Source: Rhizobiaceae bacterium | Lineage (GTDB): Bacteria > Pseudomonadota > Alphaproteobacteria > Rhizobiales > Rhizobiaceae | Assembly: GCA_016793565.1 (NCBI GenBank) | Contig: JAEUMA010000600.1 | Location: forward strand, 1 to 5,568 | Length of the DNA: 5,568 nucleotides | Direction: 5' to 3' | Notes under the pieces: generated by a model | The model's input: the letters and a program-made list of their open reading frames with translations, nothing else | What the model was told of the DNA's origin: nothing | Database searches by the model: none | Position numbers and translations under genes: made by a program | Shown here: piece by piece, positions 1 through 5,377 of the stretch | How the letters are laid out: each line of letters opens with the position of its first letter | Position numbering within the stretch: the stretch's first letter is position 1

Positions 1-15
1 CAGCGATCGTTTCAT
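1..15 (-). CDS. Probable 5' end of a gene leaving the window (partial)
   Basis: On the minus strand an ATG at 15-13 opens a frame reading Met-Lys-Arg-Ser-Leu before the window ends. A clear Shine-Dalgarno GGAG (25-22) stands 6 nt before the ATG. The start lies 30 nt beyond the prfC stop in the same direction, so it could be transcribed with prfC. A short basic N-terminus followed by Leu would suit a signal peptide, but five residues cannot identify a product. The ribosome-site stretch GGAGACGACG also precedes the secreted-protein gene starting at 2586. The call rests only on the start signal. Confidence 0.4.
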
Positions 16-45
16 CGTCGTCTCCAAACTGCCGCGCGGCGCCGG

Positions 46-1635
46 TCAGGCTGCCTCACGCACCTGATAGTCCTTTATGGCGTCGAAGCGGATCTGTTTC
101 CAGCGCTCGGCCTCGTAGTTGAGGCCGAAACCATGCGGCGCGAGGAAGACCGGATCGCCGTCTAGGTCGCGGGCGATGTCGCCGCGATGCGTGTCGACGA
201 ATCGCTGCAGCTCGGCCTTGTCGTCGGCGGAGATCCAGCGGCATACCGAGAAGCGCGACATCTCGAAGTCGACAGGCAGCGTATATTCGGCGCCAAGCCG
301 CTCTTTCAGCACGTCGAGCTGCAGGGCGCCGACCACGCCGACGATGGCCGGCGAGCCGTCGTCCGGCTGGAACAGTTGCACGACGCCCTCCTCGGCCATC
401 TGCTGCAGCGCCTCCTTCAGCTTCTTCGCCTTCATGGCGTCGCCGAGGCGCACGCGCCGAAGAATCTCGGGTGCGAAGTTCGGCACGCCCCGGAACAGAA
501 TATCCTCGCCCTCGGTCAGCGTGTCGCCAATTCTCAGCGTGCCGTGATTGGGAATGCCGACGACGTCACCGGCATATGCCTCGTCGGCGGTTATGCGGCT
601 GCGCGCGAAGAAGAACTGCGGCGCCGACAGGCTCATCGGCTTGCCGGTGCGCACCAGCTTGGCCTTCATGCCGCGCTCCAGCGTGCCCGAGCAGACGCGG
701 ACGAAGGCGATGCGGTCGCGGTGGTTCGGGTCCATGTTGGCCTGGATCTTGAAGACGAAGGACGTCATCTTCGGCTCGGTCGCCTCCACCGTGCGCGTGT
801 CGGCCTGCTGGTCGCGCGGCGGCGGAGCGAAGGCGCCGAGCCCCTCGATCAGGTCGCGCACGCCGAAATTGCGCAGCGCCGAGCCAAAATAGACCGGCGT
901 CATGTGCCCCTCGCGGAAGGCCTCGACGTCGAAGGGACGGCACGCCTCCCGCGCCAGCTCCAGCTCCTCGATGAAGGTGCCGCGCTCGTGCTCCGGAAGC
1001 AGGCCGGCGACGCGGTTGGAGTCGGGTCCGTTGACTTTTTGCCGCTCCGCCTGCTCGTCGGACTGGCGCACCGCGTTCTCGGCGAGATGGTAGGTCCCGG
1101 CGAAGGATTTGCCCTGGCCGATCGGCCAGGTGATCGGCGCGGTGTCCAGCGCCAGCTTCTGTTCGATCTCGTCGAGGATCTCGAAGGTGTTGCGCGCCTC
1201 ACGGTCCATCTTGTTGACGAAGGTGACGATGGGGATGTCGCGCAGCCGGCACACTTCGAACAGTTTCAGCGTGCGCGGCTCGATGCCCTTGGCGGCGTCG
1301 ATGACCATAACCGCGCTGTCGACCGCGGATAGCGTCCGATAGGTGTCGTCGGCGAAATCCTCGTGGCCCGGCGTGTCGAGCAGGTTGAAGACATTGTCGC
1401 CATATTCGAAGGTCATCACCGAGGTGACGACCGAAATGCCGCGCTCGCGCTCGATCTTCATCCAGTCGGAGCGCGTGTTCATGCGGTCCTTCTTGGCTTT
1501 CACCTCGCCGGCAAGCTGGATGGCGCCGCCGAACAAGAGCAGTTTCTCGGTCAGCGTCGTCTTGCCCGCGTCGGGGTGGGCAATGATCGCGAAGGTGCGG
1601 CGGCGGGCTACCGCCTGCTCGATTGTGTCGGCCAT
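46..1635 (-). CDS. prfC: Peptide chain release factor 3 (RF3), GTPase
   Basis: RF3 is a cytoplasmic translational GTPase that removes RF1 or RF2 from the ribosome after peptide release. All G motifs are visible: P-loop AHPDAGKT (residues 19-26), RERGIS switch I (63-68), DTPGHEDF (87-94), NKMD (141-144) and GSAL (251-254). The NTRSDWMKIERERGIS stretch and the later GVPNFAPEI segment are characteristic of RF3 rather than EF-G. The EF-Tu-like domain 2 starts around residue 290, and a C-terminal RF3 domain follows to residue 529. The length of 529 residues equals that of the Escherichia coli protein. The frame is open up to an ATG at 1794, but I chose 1635. That start begins MADTIEQAVARRRTFAII as the family does, and the likely promoter (1662-1690) lies between the two ATGs, so 1794 would be upstream of transcription. 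The Shine-Dalgarno is weak (GGA about 10 nt upstream). No key residue is missing. Confidence 0.97.
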   Translation of the reverse strand: MADTIEQAVARRRTFAIIAHPDAGKTTLTEKLLLFGGAIQLAGEVKAKKDRMNTRSDWMKIERERGISVVTSVMTFEYGDNVFNLLDTPGHEDFADDTYRTLSAVDSAVMVIDAAKGIEPRTLKLFEVCRLRDIPIVTFVNKMDREARNTFEILDEIEQKLALDTAPITWPIGQGKSFAGTYHLAENAVRQSDEQAERQKVNGPDSNRVAGLLPEHERGTFIEELELAREACRPFDVEAFREGHMTPVYFGSALRNFGVRDLIEGLGAFAPPPRDQQADTRTVEATEPKMTSFVFKIQANMDPNHRDRIAFVRVCSGTLERGMKAKLVRTGKPMSLSAPQFFFARSRITADEAYAGDVVGIPNHGTLRIGDTLTEGEDILFRGVPNFAPEILRRVRLGDAMKAKKLKEALQQMAEEGVVQLFQPDDGSPAIVGVVGALQLDVLKERLGAEYTLPVDFEMSRFSVCRWISADDKAELQRFVDTHRGDIARDLDGDPVFLAPHGFGLNYEAERWKQIRFDAIKDYQVREAA

Positions 1636-1661
1636 ATGCAGGGATTCCGTACGATGGCCGG

Positions 1662-1690
1662 CATATAGCGATGCCGCGCGCGCCTGTCGA
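1662..1690 (-). promoter_or_regulatory. Predicted prfC promoter
   Basis: On the minus strand TCGACA (1690-1685, 5 of 6 to TTGACA) is followed after exactly 17 nt by TATATG (1667-1662). Read in the rhizobial register, the -10 is a perfect CTATAT. Transcription would start near 1655, giving a leader of about 20 nt before the ATG at 1635. A GANTC site (1695-1699) lies 4 bp upstream of the -35. Prediction from sequence only. Confidence 0.55.
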
Positions 1691-1701
1691 ATGCGAATCG
1701 G

Positions 1702-1731
1702 CTTAGCCCCGCGCCCGAACAGGTCTATAAT
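1702..1731 (+). promoter_or_regulatory. Candidate promoter for the secreted protein at 1834
   Basis: CTTAGC (1702-1707) and CTATAA (1725-1730) are separated by 17 nt and match the rhizobial CTTGAC/CTATAT pattern at 4 of 6 and 5 of 6 positions. The -10 overlaps a perfect TATAAT at 1726-1731. Transcription would begin near 1738 and leave a leader of about 95 nt. The prfC promoter lies back-to-back, with only 11 bp between the two -35 elements. Confidence 0.35.
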
Positions 1732-1833
1732 TGGTTTCGAGGCGCTGCCGCGGCCGATCGCCGAGGGAACCAAAGAACGAGCCGGCGCTTTCATGGATTA
1801 TGGCGCAAGTAACGCCCGATGTGGAGCGCGGAG

Positions 1834-2163
1834 ATGGCACGTCTTCTGGCATTGGTCTTGGCAGTTCTGATCCTGCCGGCGGAGGCGCACGCGATCTCGC
1901 GCTACAATTCCACTACCATGAGCTGCGACCGCATCAGGGCCACCATCGCCAATGAGGGTGCGGTGATCCTGCGCTACAAGTCGACGCGCAACCCCAGCCT
2001 GCAGCTCTACGGTCGATACGTCGCCAACTGGCGCATGTGCGACTCCGGCGAGACGACGGAGTTCGCCTACGTTCCGTCGGCCGACCGCAAGTCGTGCCCG
2101 GTGCTGAAATGCGTCGTGGTGGACCTCGACGACGAGTTCATCCTGCGGCCGCGAGGGCGATAG
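1834..2163 (+). CDS. Small secreted four-cysteine protein of unknown function
   Basis: This 109-residue protein has a typical signal peptide: a short basic start (MAR), a hydrophobic core (residues 4-15), and a likely cleavage site after AHA at residue 20. The mature part of about 89 residues has four cysteines (31, 69, 88, 93), which could form two disulfides in the periplasm, and no further membrane segment. I recognise no catalytic motif or named domain, though similar short secreted hypotheticals are common in rhizobia. An in-frame ATG at 1819 would add five residues. I prefer 1834 because GGAG at 1823-1826 sits 7 nt before it and the signal peptide then starts normally. The gene is divergent from prfC and converges on the secreted-protein gene at 2182-2586, with 18 nt between the stops. 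GC-rich third positions and the signal peptide support real coding. Confidence 0.8.
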   Translation: MARLLALVLAVLILPAEAHAISRYNSTTMSCDRIRATIANEGAVILRYKSTRNPSLQLYGRYVANWRMCDSGETTEFAYVPSADRKSCPVLKCVVVDLDDEFILRPRGR

Positions 2164-2177
2164 TCCCGCCCGGCGGC
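2148..2177. terminator. GC-rich hairpin between convergent genes
   Basis: GCCGC (2148-2152) pairs with GCGGC (2173-2177), and GGGCG (2155-2159) pairs with CGCCC (2167-2171). This gives a 10-bp stem with a small 2x1 internal loop and a 7-nt apical loop. It covers the stop codon of the plus-strand gene and ends 4 nt before the stop of the facing gene, so it could end transcription from both sides. No T-run follows on either strand, so it is not a classical intrinsic terminator. Confidence 0.4.
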
Positions 2178-2181
2178 GCAG

Positions 2182-2586
2182 CTATTGCGTGCAGCGCTGG
2201 TAGGTGACGGCCGATTCCGGGAAATCCGGATCGAAGCGCTGAAAATGGTCGGCGTCCAGGATCTTGAACGACACCGACACTTCGTTGAACATGATGGCGT
2301 CGGCACAGCCCAGCGACGCCACGAGATGGTCGCCTTTCGAGCGCACCCGAGACAATGTGCAGGTAGCGCCCGGGCTGAGGATCTGGTTGCCCTGTAGCAG
2401 CAGGCCGGTGTTGAGCGAAGAGTTGCGGTCCTTGAACTTCCAGCCGCTGCCCTCCTTGACGAAGGTTTCGGCACAATCCATCCCTGCCATCACCCACGCT
2501 CCTCGTAGCGACTGCAATTCGTCTGCCAATGCCGATGTGGCGGCCAGCGCCATGGCCGCGGCCATCGCCGTCTTGAACTTGAGCAT
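2182..2586 (-). CDS. Secreted hypothetical protein, two likely disulfides
   Basis: This 134-residue protein begins with a clear signal peptide: a basic MLKFK start, an alanine-rich core, and a likely cut after ALA at residue 21. The mature domain opens with LRGAWVMAGMDCAETF and carries four cysteines (38, 76, 94, 132), suggesting two disulfide bonds in a compact periplasmic fold. The Gly-x-Trp near the start and alternating hydrophobic stretches hint at a small beta-barrel, but that is inference. I recall similar unnamed proteins in rhizobia and Bradyrhizobium and know no function. The frame is open upstream to 2739. I chose 2586 because GGGAG lies 7 nt before this ATG and the signal peptide starts there. 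It is divergent from the DUF982 gene (112 nt between starts, no convincing promoter hexamers seen) and converges on the gene at 1834-2163. Confidence 0.82.
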   Translation of the reverse strand: MLKFKTAMAAAMALAATSALADELQSLRGAWVMAGMDCAETFVKEGSGWKFKDRNSSLNTGLLLQGNQILSPGATCTLSRVRSKGDHLVASLGCADAIMFNEVSVSFKILDADHFQRFDPDFPESAVTYQRCTQ

Positions 2587-2698
2587 GCGTCGTCTCCCTT
2601 TCGCCGGACCATGCCGCGAACCGCGCCGTCGCGCAAGCGGTGGAACCCCGTTGCCTGCGCCCGCGTTCATGGGCACTTGCGATGAGGGAGCTGAGAAC

Positions 2699-2944
2699 AT
2701 GGCGACCGGTAAGTTTTCTCCGATGGTTTCCATCCGCATGGGTCAGGATACCATTCGCGAGGCGGACAGCATCCGCGACGTGGACGAGATCATGCTCGAC
2801 TGGCCGCAGGCCCGCCGCGGCGATTTCTATCGCCGGGTGCGCGAATGCGTCGAGGCCGCCAAACGCGGTGACGCCTCTCCCGCCGAACTGCGCGAGGTGT
2901 TCGTTGCCTTTGCCGAACATGCTCAGGTGCTGGTCGCGCGGTGA
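2699..2944 (+). CDS. DUF982 domain protein
   Basis: This 81-residue protein has no signal peptide or membrane segment, so it is predicted cytoplasmic. It matches the pattern I know for DUF982, a short family abundant in Rhizobiales. An N-terminal strand region (residues 10-22) leads to DVDEIMLDWPQARRGDFYRR (28-47) with the typical Trp-Pro, then two helices, including PAELREVFVAF (61-71). The family's function is not established. The frame is open far upstream (from 2264) across the antisense of the neighbouring gene. I chose 2699 because GGGAG at 2686-2690 stands 8 nt before this ATG and the family's length fits. The gene converges on the GNAT gene, with only 9 nt between the stops. Confidence 0.85.
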   Translation: MATGKFSPMVSIRMGQDTIREADSIRDVDEIMLDWPQARRGDFYRRVRECVEAAKRGDASPAELREVFVAFAEHAQVLVAR

Positions 2945-2952
2945 AACCGCGC
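2936..2952. terminator. Hairpin at the DUF982/GNAT convergent junction
   Basis: GCGCGGT (2936-2942), loop GAA, ACCGCGC (2946-2952): a perfect 7-bp, almost all G-C stem with a 3-nt loop. It spans the TGA of the DUF982 gene and ends 1 nt before the stop of the facing GNAT gene. Its position suits a two-way terminator, but no T-tract follows on either strand. Confidence 0.45.
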
Positions 2953-2953
2953 T

Positions 2954-3814
2954 TCAGCTGAGCTCGGGCCCTGCCATCGCCATGGTGTGGTGGTCCGGCG
3001 GAAAAAGATCACGAGCGCCGGACACCATGCGGACGAAAGTCGTGGCCGGCCGGAAACCGCATCGGTCGAGGTAGCGGCGCACCGAGCCACGCTCGTCGAA
3101 CAGATCGAGGCATAGGGGCCCGCCGACAGCCGCGCCTGCGCTCGCCAGCAGGGTGATGGCTGTCGCCTCGTCGCTGGAGACCAGCGGTCCTATCTGCGCG
3201 CACTGCCGGCCGGGCCGCGCGAGGACGAACCCGGACACGCATCCGCCGCGGTGTGCAACGAACGCCGCCTGCGGCATGCGGGCCAGAAGGTGGGCGAGCA
3301 GAGGCGTGCGATCCGTTCCCGCCGATCGCGCGTCCAAGGCGGCGACCTCGGCGATGTCCGACGTCGTCATCGGTGCGACGTCGAGGCCATACGGCATAGG
3401 CGGAACGGATTGGCCGGCGAGCTCTCCCTCCAGGCGGGTGGTCGATCCGCAATCGCGAAAGCCGAGTTTGAGGTAGACCTCGCGGCCTTGCGGGCTGGCG
3501 TCGAGCCCGGCGGGTAGCCCCACCGAGGCCAGCCGTTCCGCGCAGAGCTTCATCAGCCTCGTGGCAAGGCCGCGCCGCCGCCATGCCGGCGTCACCAGGA
3601 TCATGCTGATCCAAGCATAGCGCGGAAATTCGACCGTCAGCCCGGAGGCGACGAGCCTGCCGTCGGCATCGGCGAAGCCGTAGCCCGCGCCGTTGGCGAG
3701 CATGAAGGCCCAGTCGTCCGCCACCTGGTTCCAGCCGGCCTCGGCCGACAGCGCCAGCAGTCCGTCCATGTGCCGGATGTCGAGCGCTACCTGGCTGAGC
3801 TGCGGGCCGGCCAT
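2954..3814 (-). CDS. GNAT family N-acetyltransferase with C-terminal YitH-type domain
   Basis: This 286-residue cytoplasmic protein should transfer an acetyl group from acetyl-CoA to an unknown amine. The N-terminal GNAT domain (about residues 10-130) contains a strand ending ILVTPAW (72-78) and the acetyl-CoA pyrophosphate loop RRRGLA (79-84), then the next motif LDASPQGREVYLKLGF (104-119). The second half (about 140-285) resembles the acetyltransferase 18/YitH-type C-terminal domain, with GFVLARPGRQCAQIGPLV (195-212), LCLDLF (234-239) and the usual AGPEL-like tail. The ATG lies 5 nt after the nitrilase stop in the same direction and has no strong ribosome site of its own, so translational coupling is likely. 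A later ATG (3769) would cut into the first strand of the domain, so I keep 3814. The gene is presumably transcribed from the promoter at 4701-4729. Substrate unknown. Confidence 0.9.
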   Translation of the reverse strand: MAGPQLSQVALDIRHMDGLLALSAEAGWNQVADDWAFMLANGAGYGFADADGRLVASGLTVEFPRYAWISMILVTPAWRRRGLATRLMKLCAERLASVGLPAGLDASPQGREVYLKLGFRDCGSTTRLEGELAGQSVPPMPYGLDVAPMTTSDIAEVAALDARSAGTDRTPLLAHLLARMPQAAFVAHRGGCVSGFVLARPGRQCAQIGPLVSSDEATAITLLASAGAAVGGPLCLDLFDERGSVRRYLDRCGFRPATTFVRMVSGARDLFPPDHHTMAMAGPELS

Positions 3815-3819
3815 GGCGC

Positions 3820-4656
3820 TCAGCGATAGAGGTCGGGTCGGCGGTCGATGCGGTAGGTGGCGACGCTGGTCCAGCGTTCCATCTCGGCCGCGGGAATGTC
3901 GATGCGTCCCACCGCGAGGCCCTCGCCGGCGTCCATGCGGGCGATGAACTTGCCCGACGGCGAAACCACGCAGGACGCGGCGACGCTATCGAACGCGAGC
4001 CCGGGGGCTGCCTGTTCGTGACCCGTGCGGCAGGCCATCGCCAGCGGCACGACGTTTTCGAGCGCACGCGTCGAGGCCAGGCCCTGCACGCGCTCCGGGT
4101 TCCAGCCCCATGTATCGCGCTGGTAGGGATCGTTGATCCAGTTCGTGCTGTTGACGATGATCTCGGCGCCCATTTCCACCAGTTTGCGGGCGTAGTGCGG
4201 GAAAATCAGGTCGTAACAGATGGTGAGGCCGAGCCGGCCGAGCGGGGTGTCGACCACGACGGGCGCGTCACCGGCAGTGTATTGGGTGCGCTCGGACGCG
4301 AACAGATGCGCCTTGTGGTAGGTCGCCAACAGGCTGCCGTCCGGCGCGAACACCTTCTGCGAATTCCTGAAAATGCCGTTCTCCTGCGTGTAGAGCCCGC
4401 AGATCAGCGTGATGGCGTTGTCGCGCGCGATCGCCGACAGACGTCTTGTCACGGGGCCGTCCGGCGCGTCCGCCAGTTCGGCGATGCGATCTCCCACGAA
4501 ATAGCCGGTGGCGGCGCATTCGGGCGCGATCACCAGCTCCGCGCCGAGATGGCGCGCGAGCGCGGCGAAATGCGCGATCTTGTTGAGGTTCGGTTCCGTC
4601 TCGCCGACCGCGCAGTCCATCTGTGCCACCGCGATCGTCGCCTTGATCCCCGCCAT
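3820..4656 (-). CDS. Nitrilase-superfamily carbon-nitrogen hydrolase
   Basis: This 278-residue cytoplasmic enzyme should hydrolyse a non-peptide C-N bond (amide, carbamoyl or nitrile) through a thioester intermediate. The catalytic set is complete: Glu46 in VIAPECAATGYF, Lys115 in YHKAHLF, Cys147 in GLTICYDLIFP, and a likely second glutamate at 122. Later segments IIVNSTNW (166-173) and the arginine/glutamate stretch STRALENVVPLAMA (195-208) also fit the family. The overall length is normal for a single-domain member. The substrate class cannot be told from sequence; plain amidases, omega-amidase-like and N-carbamoyl hydrolases remain possible. The frame is open to 4842, but I chose 4656: AGGGGGA ends 4 nt before this ATG, the protein then starts at the first beta strand, and the likely promoter lies inside the longer frame. 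It is the first gene of an operon with the GNAT gene. Confidence 0.93.
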   Translation of the reverse strand: MAGIKATIAVAQMDCAVGETEPNLNKIAHFAALARHLGAELVIAPECAATGYFVGDRIAELADAPDGPVTRRLSAIARDNAITLICGLYTQENGIFRNSQKVFAPDGSLLATYHKAHLFASERTQYTAGDAPVVVDTPLGRLGLTICYDLIFPHYARKLVEMGAEIIVNSTNWINDPYQRDTWGWNPERVQGLASTRALENVVPLAMACRTGHEQAAPGLAFDSVAASCVVSPSGKFIARMDAGEGLAVGRIDIPAAEMERWTSVATYRIDRRPDLYR

Positions 4657-4700
4657 GACTTCCCCCTGACAATCCAGCGGCAGATAGCGGCCGCCTTCAA

Positions 4701-4729
4701 AATCTACAAACCAACCAGTTGGTTGGCAA
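4701..4729 (-). promoter_or_regulatory. Predicted promoter of the nitrilase-GNAT operon
   Basis: On the minus strand TTGCCA (4729-4724, 5 of 6 to TTGACA) and TAGATT (4706-4701, 4 of 6 to TATAAT) are separated by exactly 17 nt. Transcription would start near 4694, leaving a leader of about 38 nt that includes the strong ribosome site at 4667-4661. The spacer is almost filled by the palindrome at 4709-4724. Confidence 0.6.
4709..4724. promoter_or_regulatory. Candidate TetR-type operator
   Basis: AACCAAC (4709-4715) and GTTGGTT (4718-4724) are perfect 7-bp inverted arms around a CA centre. The site lies between the -35 and -10 of the nitrilase promoter, a position where a bound dimer would block RNA polymerase. 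Its size and spacing resemble operators of TetR-family repressors; the family assignment is inference. No regulator gene is present in the window. Confidence 0.55.
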
Positions 4730-4784
4730 GTGTGCTGTGCGCTTCTTTCGCGCCGTATTGGGACCCTGCATGACCGCGCATTTG

Positions 4785-4796
4785 GCTTGCGCAAGC
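4785..4796. repeat. Perfect 12-bp palindrome
   Basis: GCTTGCGCAAGC reads the same on both strands. It lies about 55 bp upstream of the nitrilase -35 and could be a second regulator site, but a palindrome this long has perhaps a one-in-ten chance of occurring in a region this size. Confidence 0.3.
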
Positions 4797-4847
4797 TCGG
4801 CGCAGCGATCGAAAACGGGTTGCAAAGGTGACCCGAAGTCAACCCCA

Positions 4848-4948
4848 GAATCGCTCGAGATCAGCGAATGGAGACGTCGAGGAACGGCGCGGGTTTACCT
4901 GAATTTATGTGACTCGATGATTCGAAACGTGTTGCCCCGCCACGATTC
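4848..4948. promoter_or_regulatory. Cluster of four GANTC (CcrM-type) sites
   Basis: GAATC at 4848-4852, GACTC at 4911-4915, GATTC at 4919-4923 and GATTC at 4944-4948. GANTC is the target of the cell-cycle methyltransferase CcrM of most alphaproteobacteria, and sites in promoter regions can link transcription to replication. About one site per 256 bp is expected by chance. The sites are seen directly; their regulatory role here is inference. Confidence 0.4.
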
Positions 4949-4970
4949 TGACCTTGTTTCGCCGCGATCT

Positions 4971-4996
4971 CTGCCGCAATTCCACCTAGGCGGCAG
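4971..4996. repeat. Inverted repeat upstream of the rlpA-like gene
   Basis: CTGCCGC (4971-4977) and GCGGCAG (4990-4996) form perfect 7-bp arms around a 12-nt centre and end 27 nt before the ATG at 5024. It could be a dimer-binding site or, if transcribed, a leader hairpin just ahead of the ribosome site (5011-5014). Confidence 0.4.
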
Positions 4997-5023
4997 GCGT
5001 TGTTAACTTTGGAGTACTTGCTT

Positions 5024-5377
5024 ATGGTGGAATTCGCCCGGCCCCTCGCCGCGACGGTTGTTGCAACTGCCCTCCTGACAGGCCTTGCCGCGCCGGCCTT
5101 GGCGCAGTGTGGTTCCGCCTCCTGGTACGCCCTCAATTCCCGTACCGCTTCCGGCGAACGGATGAATCCGTCCGCCATGACCGCCGCGCATCGCTCGCTG
5201 CCCTTCGGCACCAAGGTGAAAGTCACCAACCAGCGCAACGGCAAGTCGGTCGTGGTGCGCATCAACGATCGCGGTCCGTTCGTGCGTGGGCGAGTCATCG
5301 ACCTGTCGAAGGCGGCTGCCCGCCAGCTCGGCTTCGTCGGCGCCGGCCACACCAAGATCTGCATGGCCAGCCTATAG
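5024..5377 (+). CDS. Secreted RlpA-family double-psi beta-barrel protein (predicted lytic transglycosylase)
   Basis: This 117-residue protein has a signal peptide cut after ALA at residue 27, then a single RlpA-type double-psi beta-barrel: CGSASWYA (29-36), TASGE (41-45), TAAHRSLPFGT (53-63), VVVRINDRGPF (76-86) and GRVIDLS (89-95). Glu45, His56 and Asp82 have the same spacing (11 and 37 residues) as the catalytic Glu, His and Asp I recall for Pseudomonas RlpA, so peptidoglycan cleavage in the periplasm is plausible. There is no SPOR domain, so septal targeting as in RlpA itself is not evident. The -1 residue before Cys29 is Gln, so this is not a lipoprotein site. Cys29 and Cys113 could clamp the barrel termini. 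A TTG at 5000 would also be in frame, but the ATG at 5024 has GGAG 9 nt upstream and a normal signal peptide. The 3' end overlaps the facing gene by 6 nt. Confidence 0.92.
   Translation: MVEFARPLAATVVATALLTGLAAPALAQCGSASWYALNSRTASGERMNPSAMTAAHRSLPFGTKVKVTNQRNGKSVVVRINDRGPFVRGRVIDLSKAAARQLGFVGAGHTKICMASL

Larger units (their letters stand above)
4730..5023. other. Non-coding region between the nitrilase promoter and the rlpA-like gene
   Basis: I see no credible gene here. An open plus-strand frame at 4719-5006 has Cys/Arg-rich shadow-like composition, no ribosome site and no recognisable protein. The region is more AT-rich around 4890-4925 than the flanking genes. It holds a 12-bp palindrome, a GANTC cluster and an inverted repeat, each listed separately. 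I could not pick a confident promoter for the downstream gene; CTTGTT at 4953-4958 is the best -35, but no matching -10 follows. Confidence 0.6.

Noticed and set aside
31..40. GCCGCGCGGC as a prfC terminator
   Set aside because: It can form only a 3-bp stem with a 4-nt loop, has no T-run, and lies inside the probable leader of the next gene.
2..67. Tail of a plus-strand gene entering from the left and ending at TGA 65-67
   Set aside because: The 21 codons look moderately protein-like, but there is no domain evidence, it would overlap the prfC end by 22 nt, and the strong minus-strand start signal at 25-13 explains the region better.
187..1332. A 381-codon plus-strand open frame
   Set aside because: It lies antisense to prfC, whose motifs are unmistakable. 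The composition is His/Arg/Asp-rich shadow sequence with no recognisable domain; long antisense frames are common in GC-rich genomes.
1636..1794. N-terminal extension of prfC to the ATG at 1794
   Set aside because: The extra 53 residues match nothing in RF3. The protein from 1635 has the exact family length, and the likely promoter lies downstream of 1794.
2954..3814. Repeat between the two ends of the GNAT gene (MAGPQLS at the start, MAGPELS at the end; 17 of 21 bases match)
   Set aside because: The AGPEL-type tail is common in this domain family, so the C-terminal copy is explained by ancestry and the N-terminal likeness is probably chance.
4657..4842. Longer nitrilase start at 4842
   Set aside because: The extension resembles no nitrilase, runs through the promoter and palindrome, and the ATG at 4656 has a much better ribosome site.
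4719..5006. 95-codon plus-strand frame in the intergenic region
   Set aside because: It has no ribosome site and an odd Cys/Arg/Ser-rich composition, and it starts inside the operator and promoter of the nitrilase.
4657..5023. tRNA, riboswitch or small RNA in the non-coding region
   Set aside because: No cloverleaf arms, GGTTCGAATCC-like T-loop or known riboswitch core is visible. A novel small RNA cannot be excluded from sequence alone.
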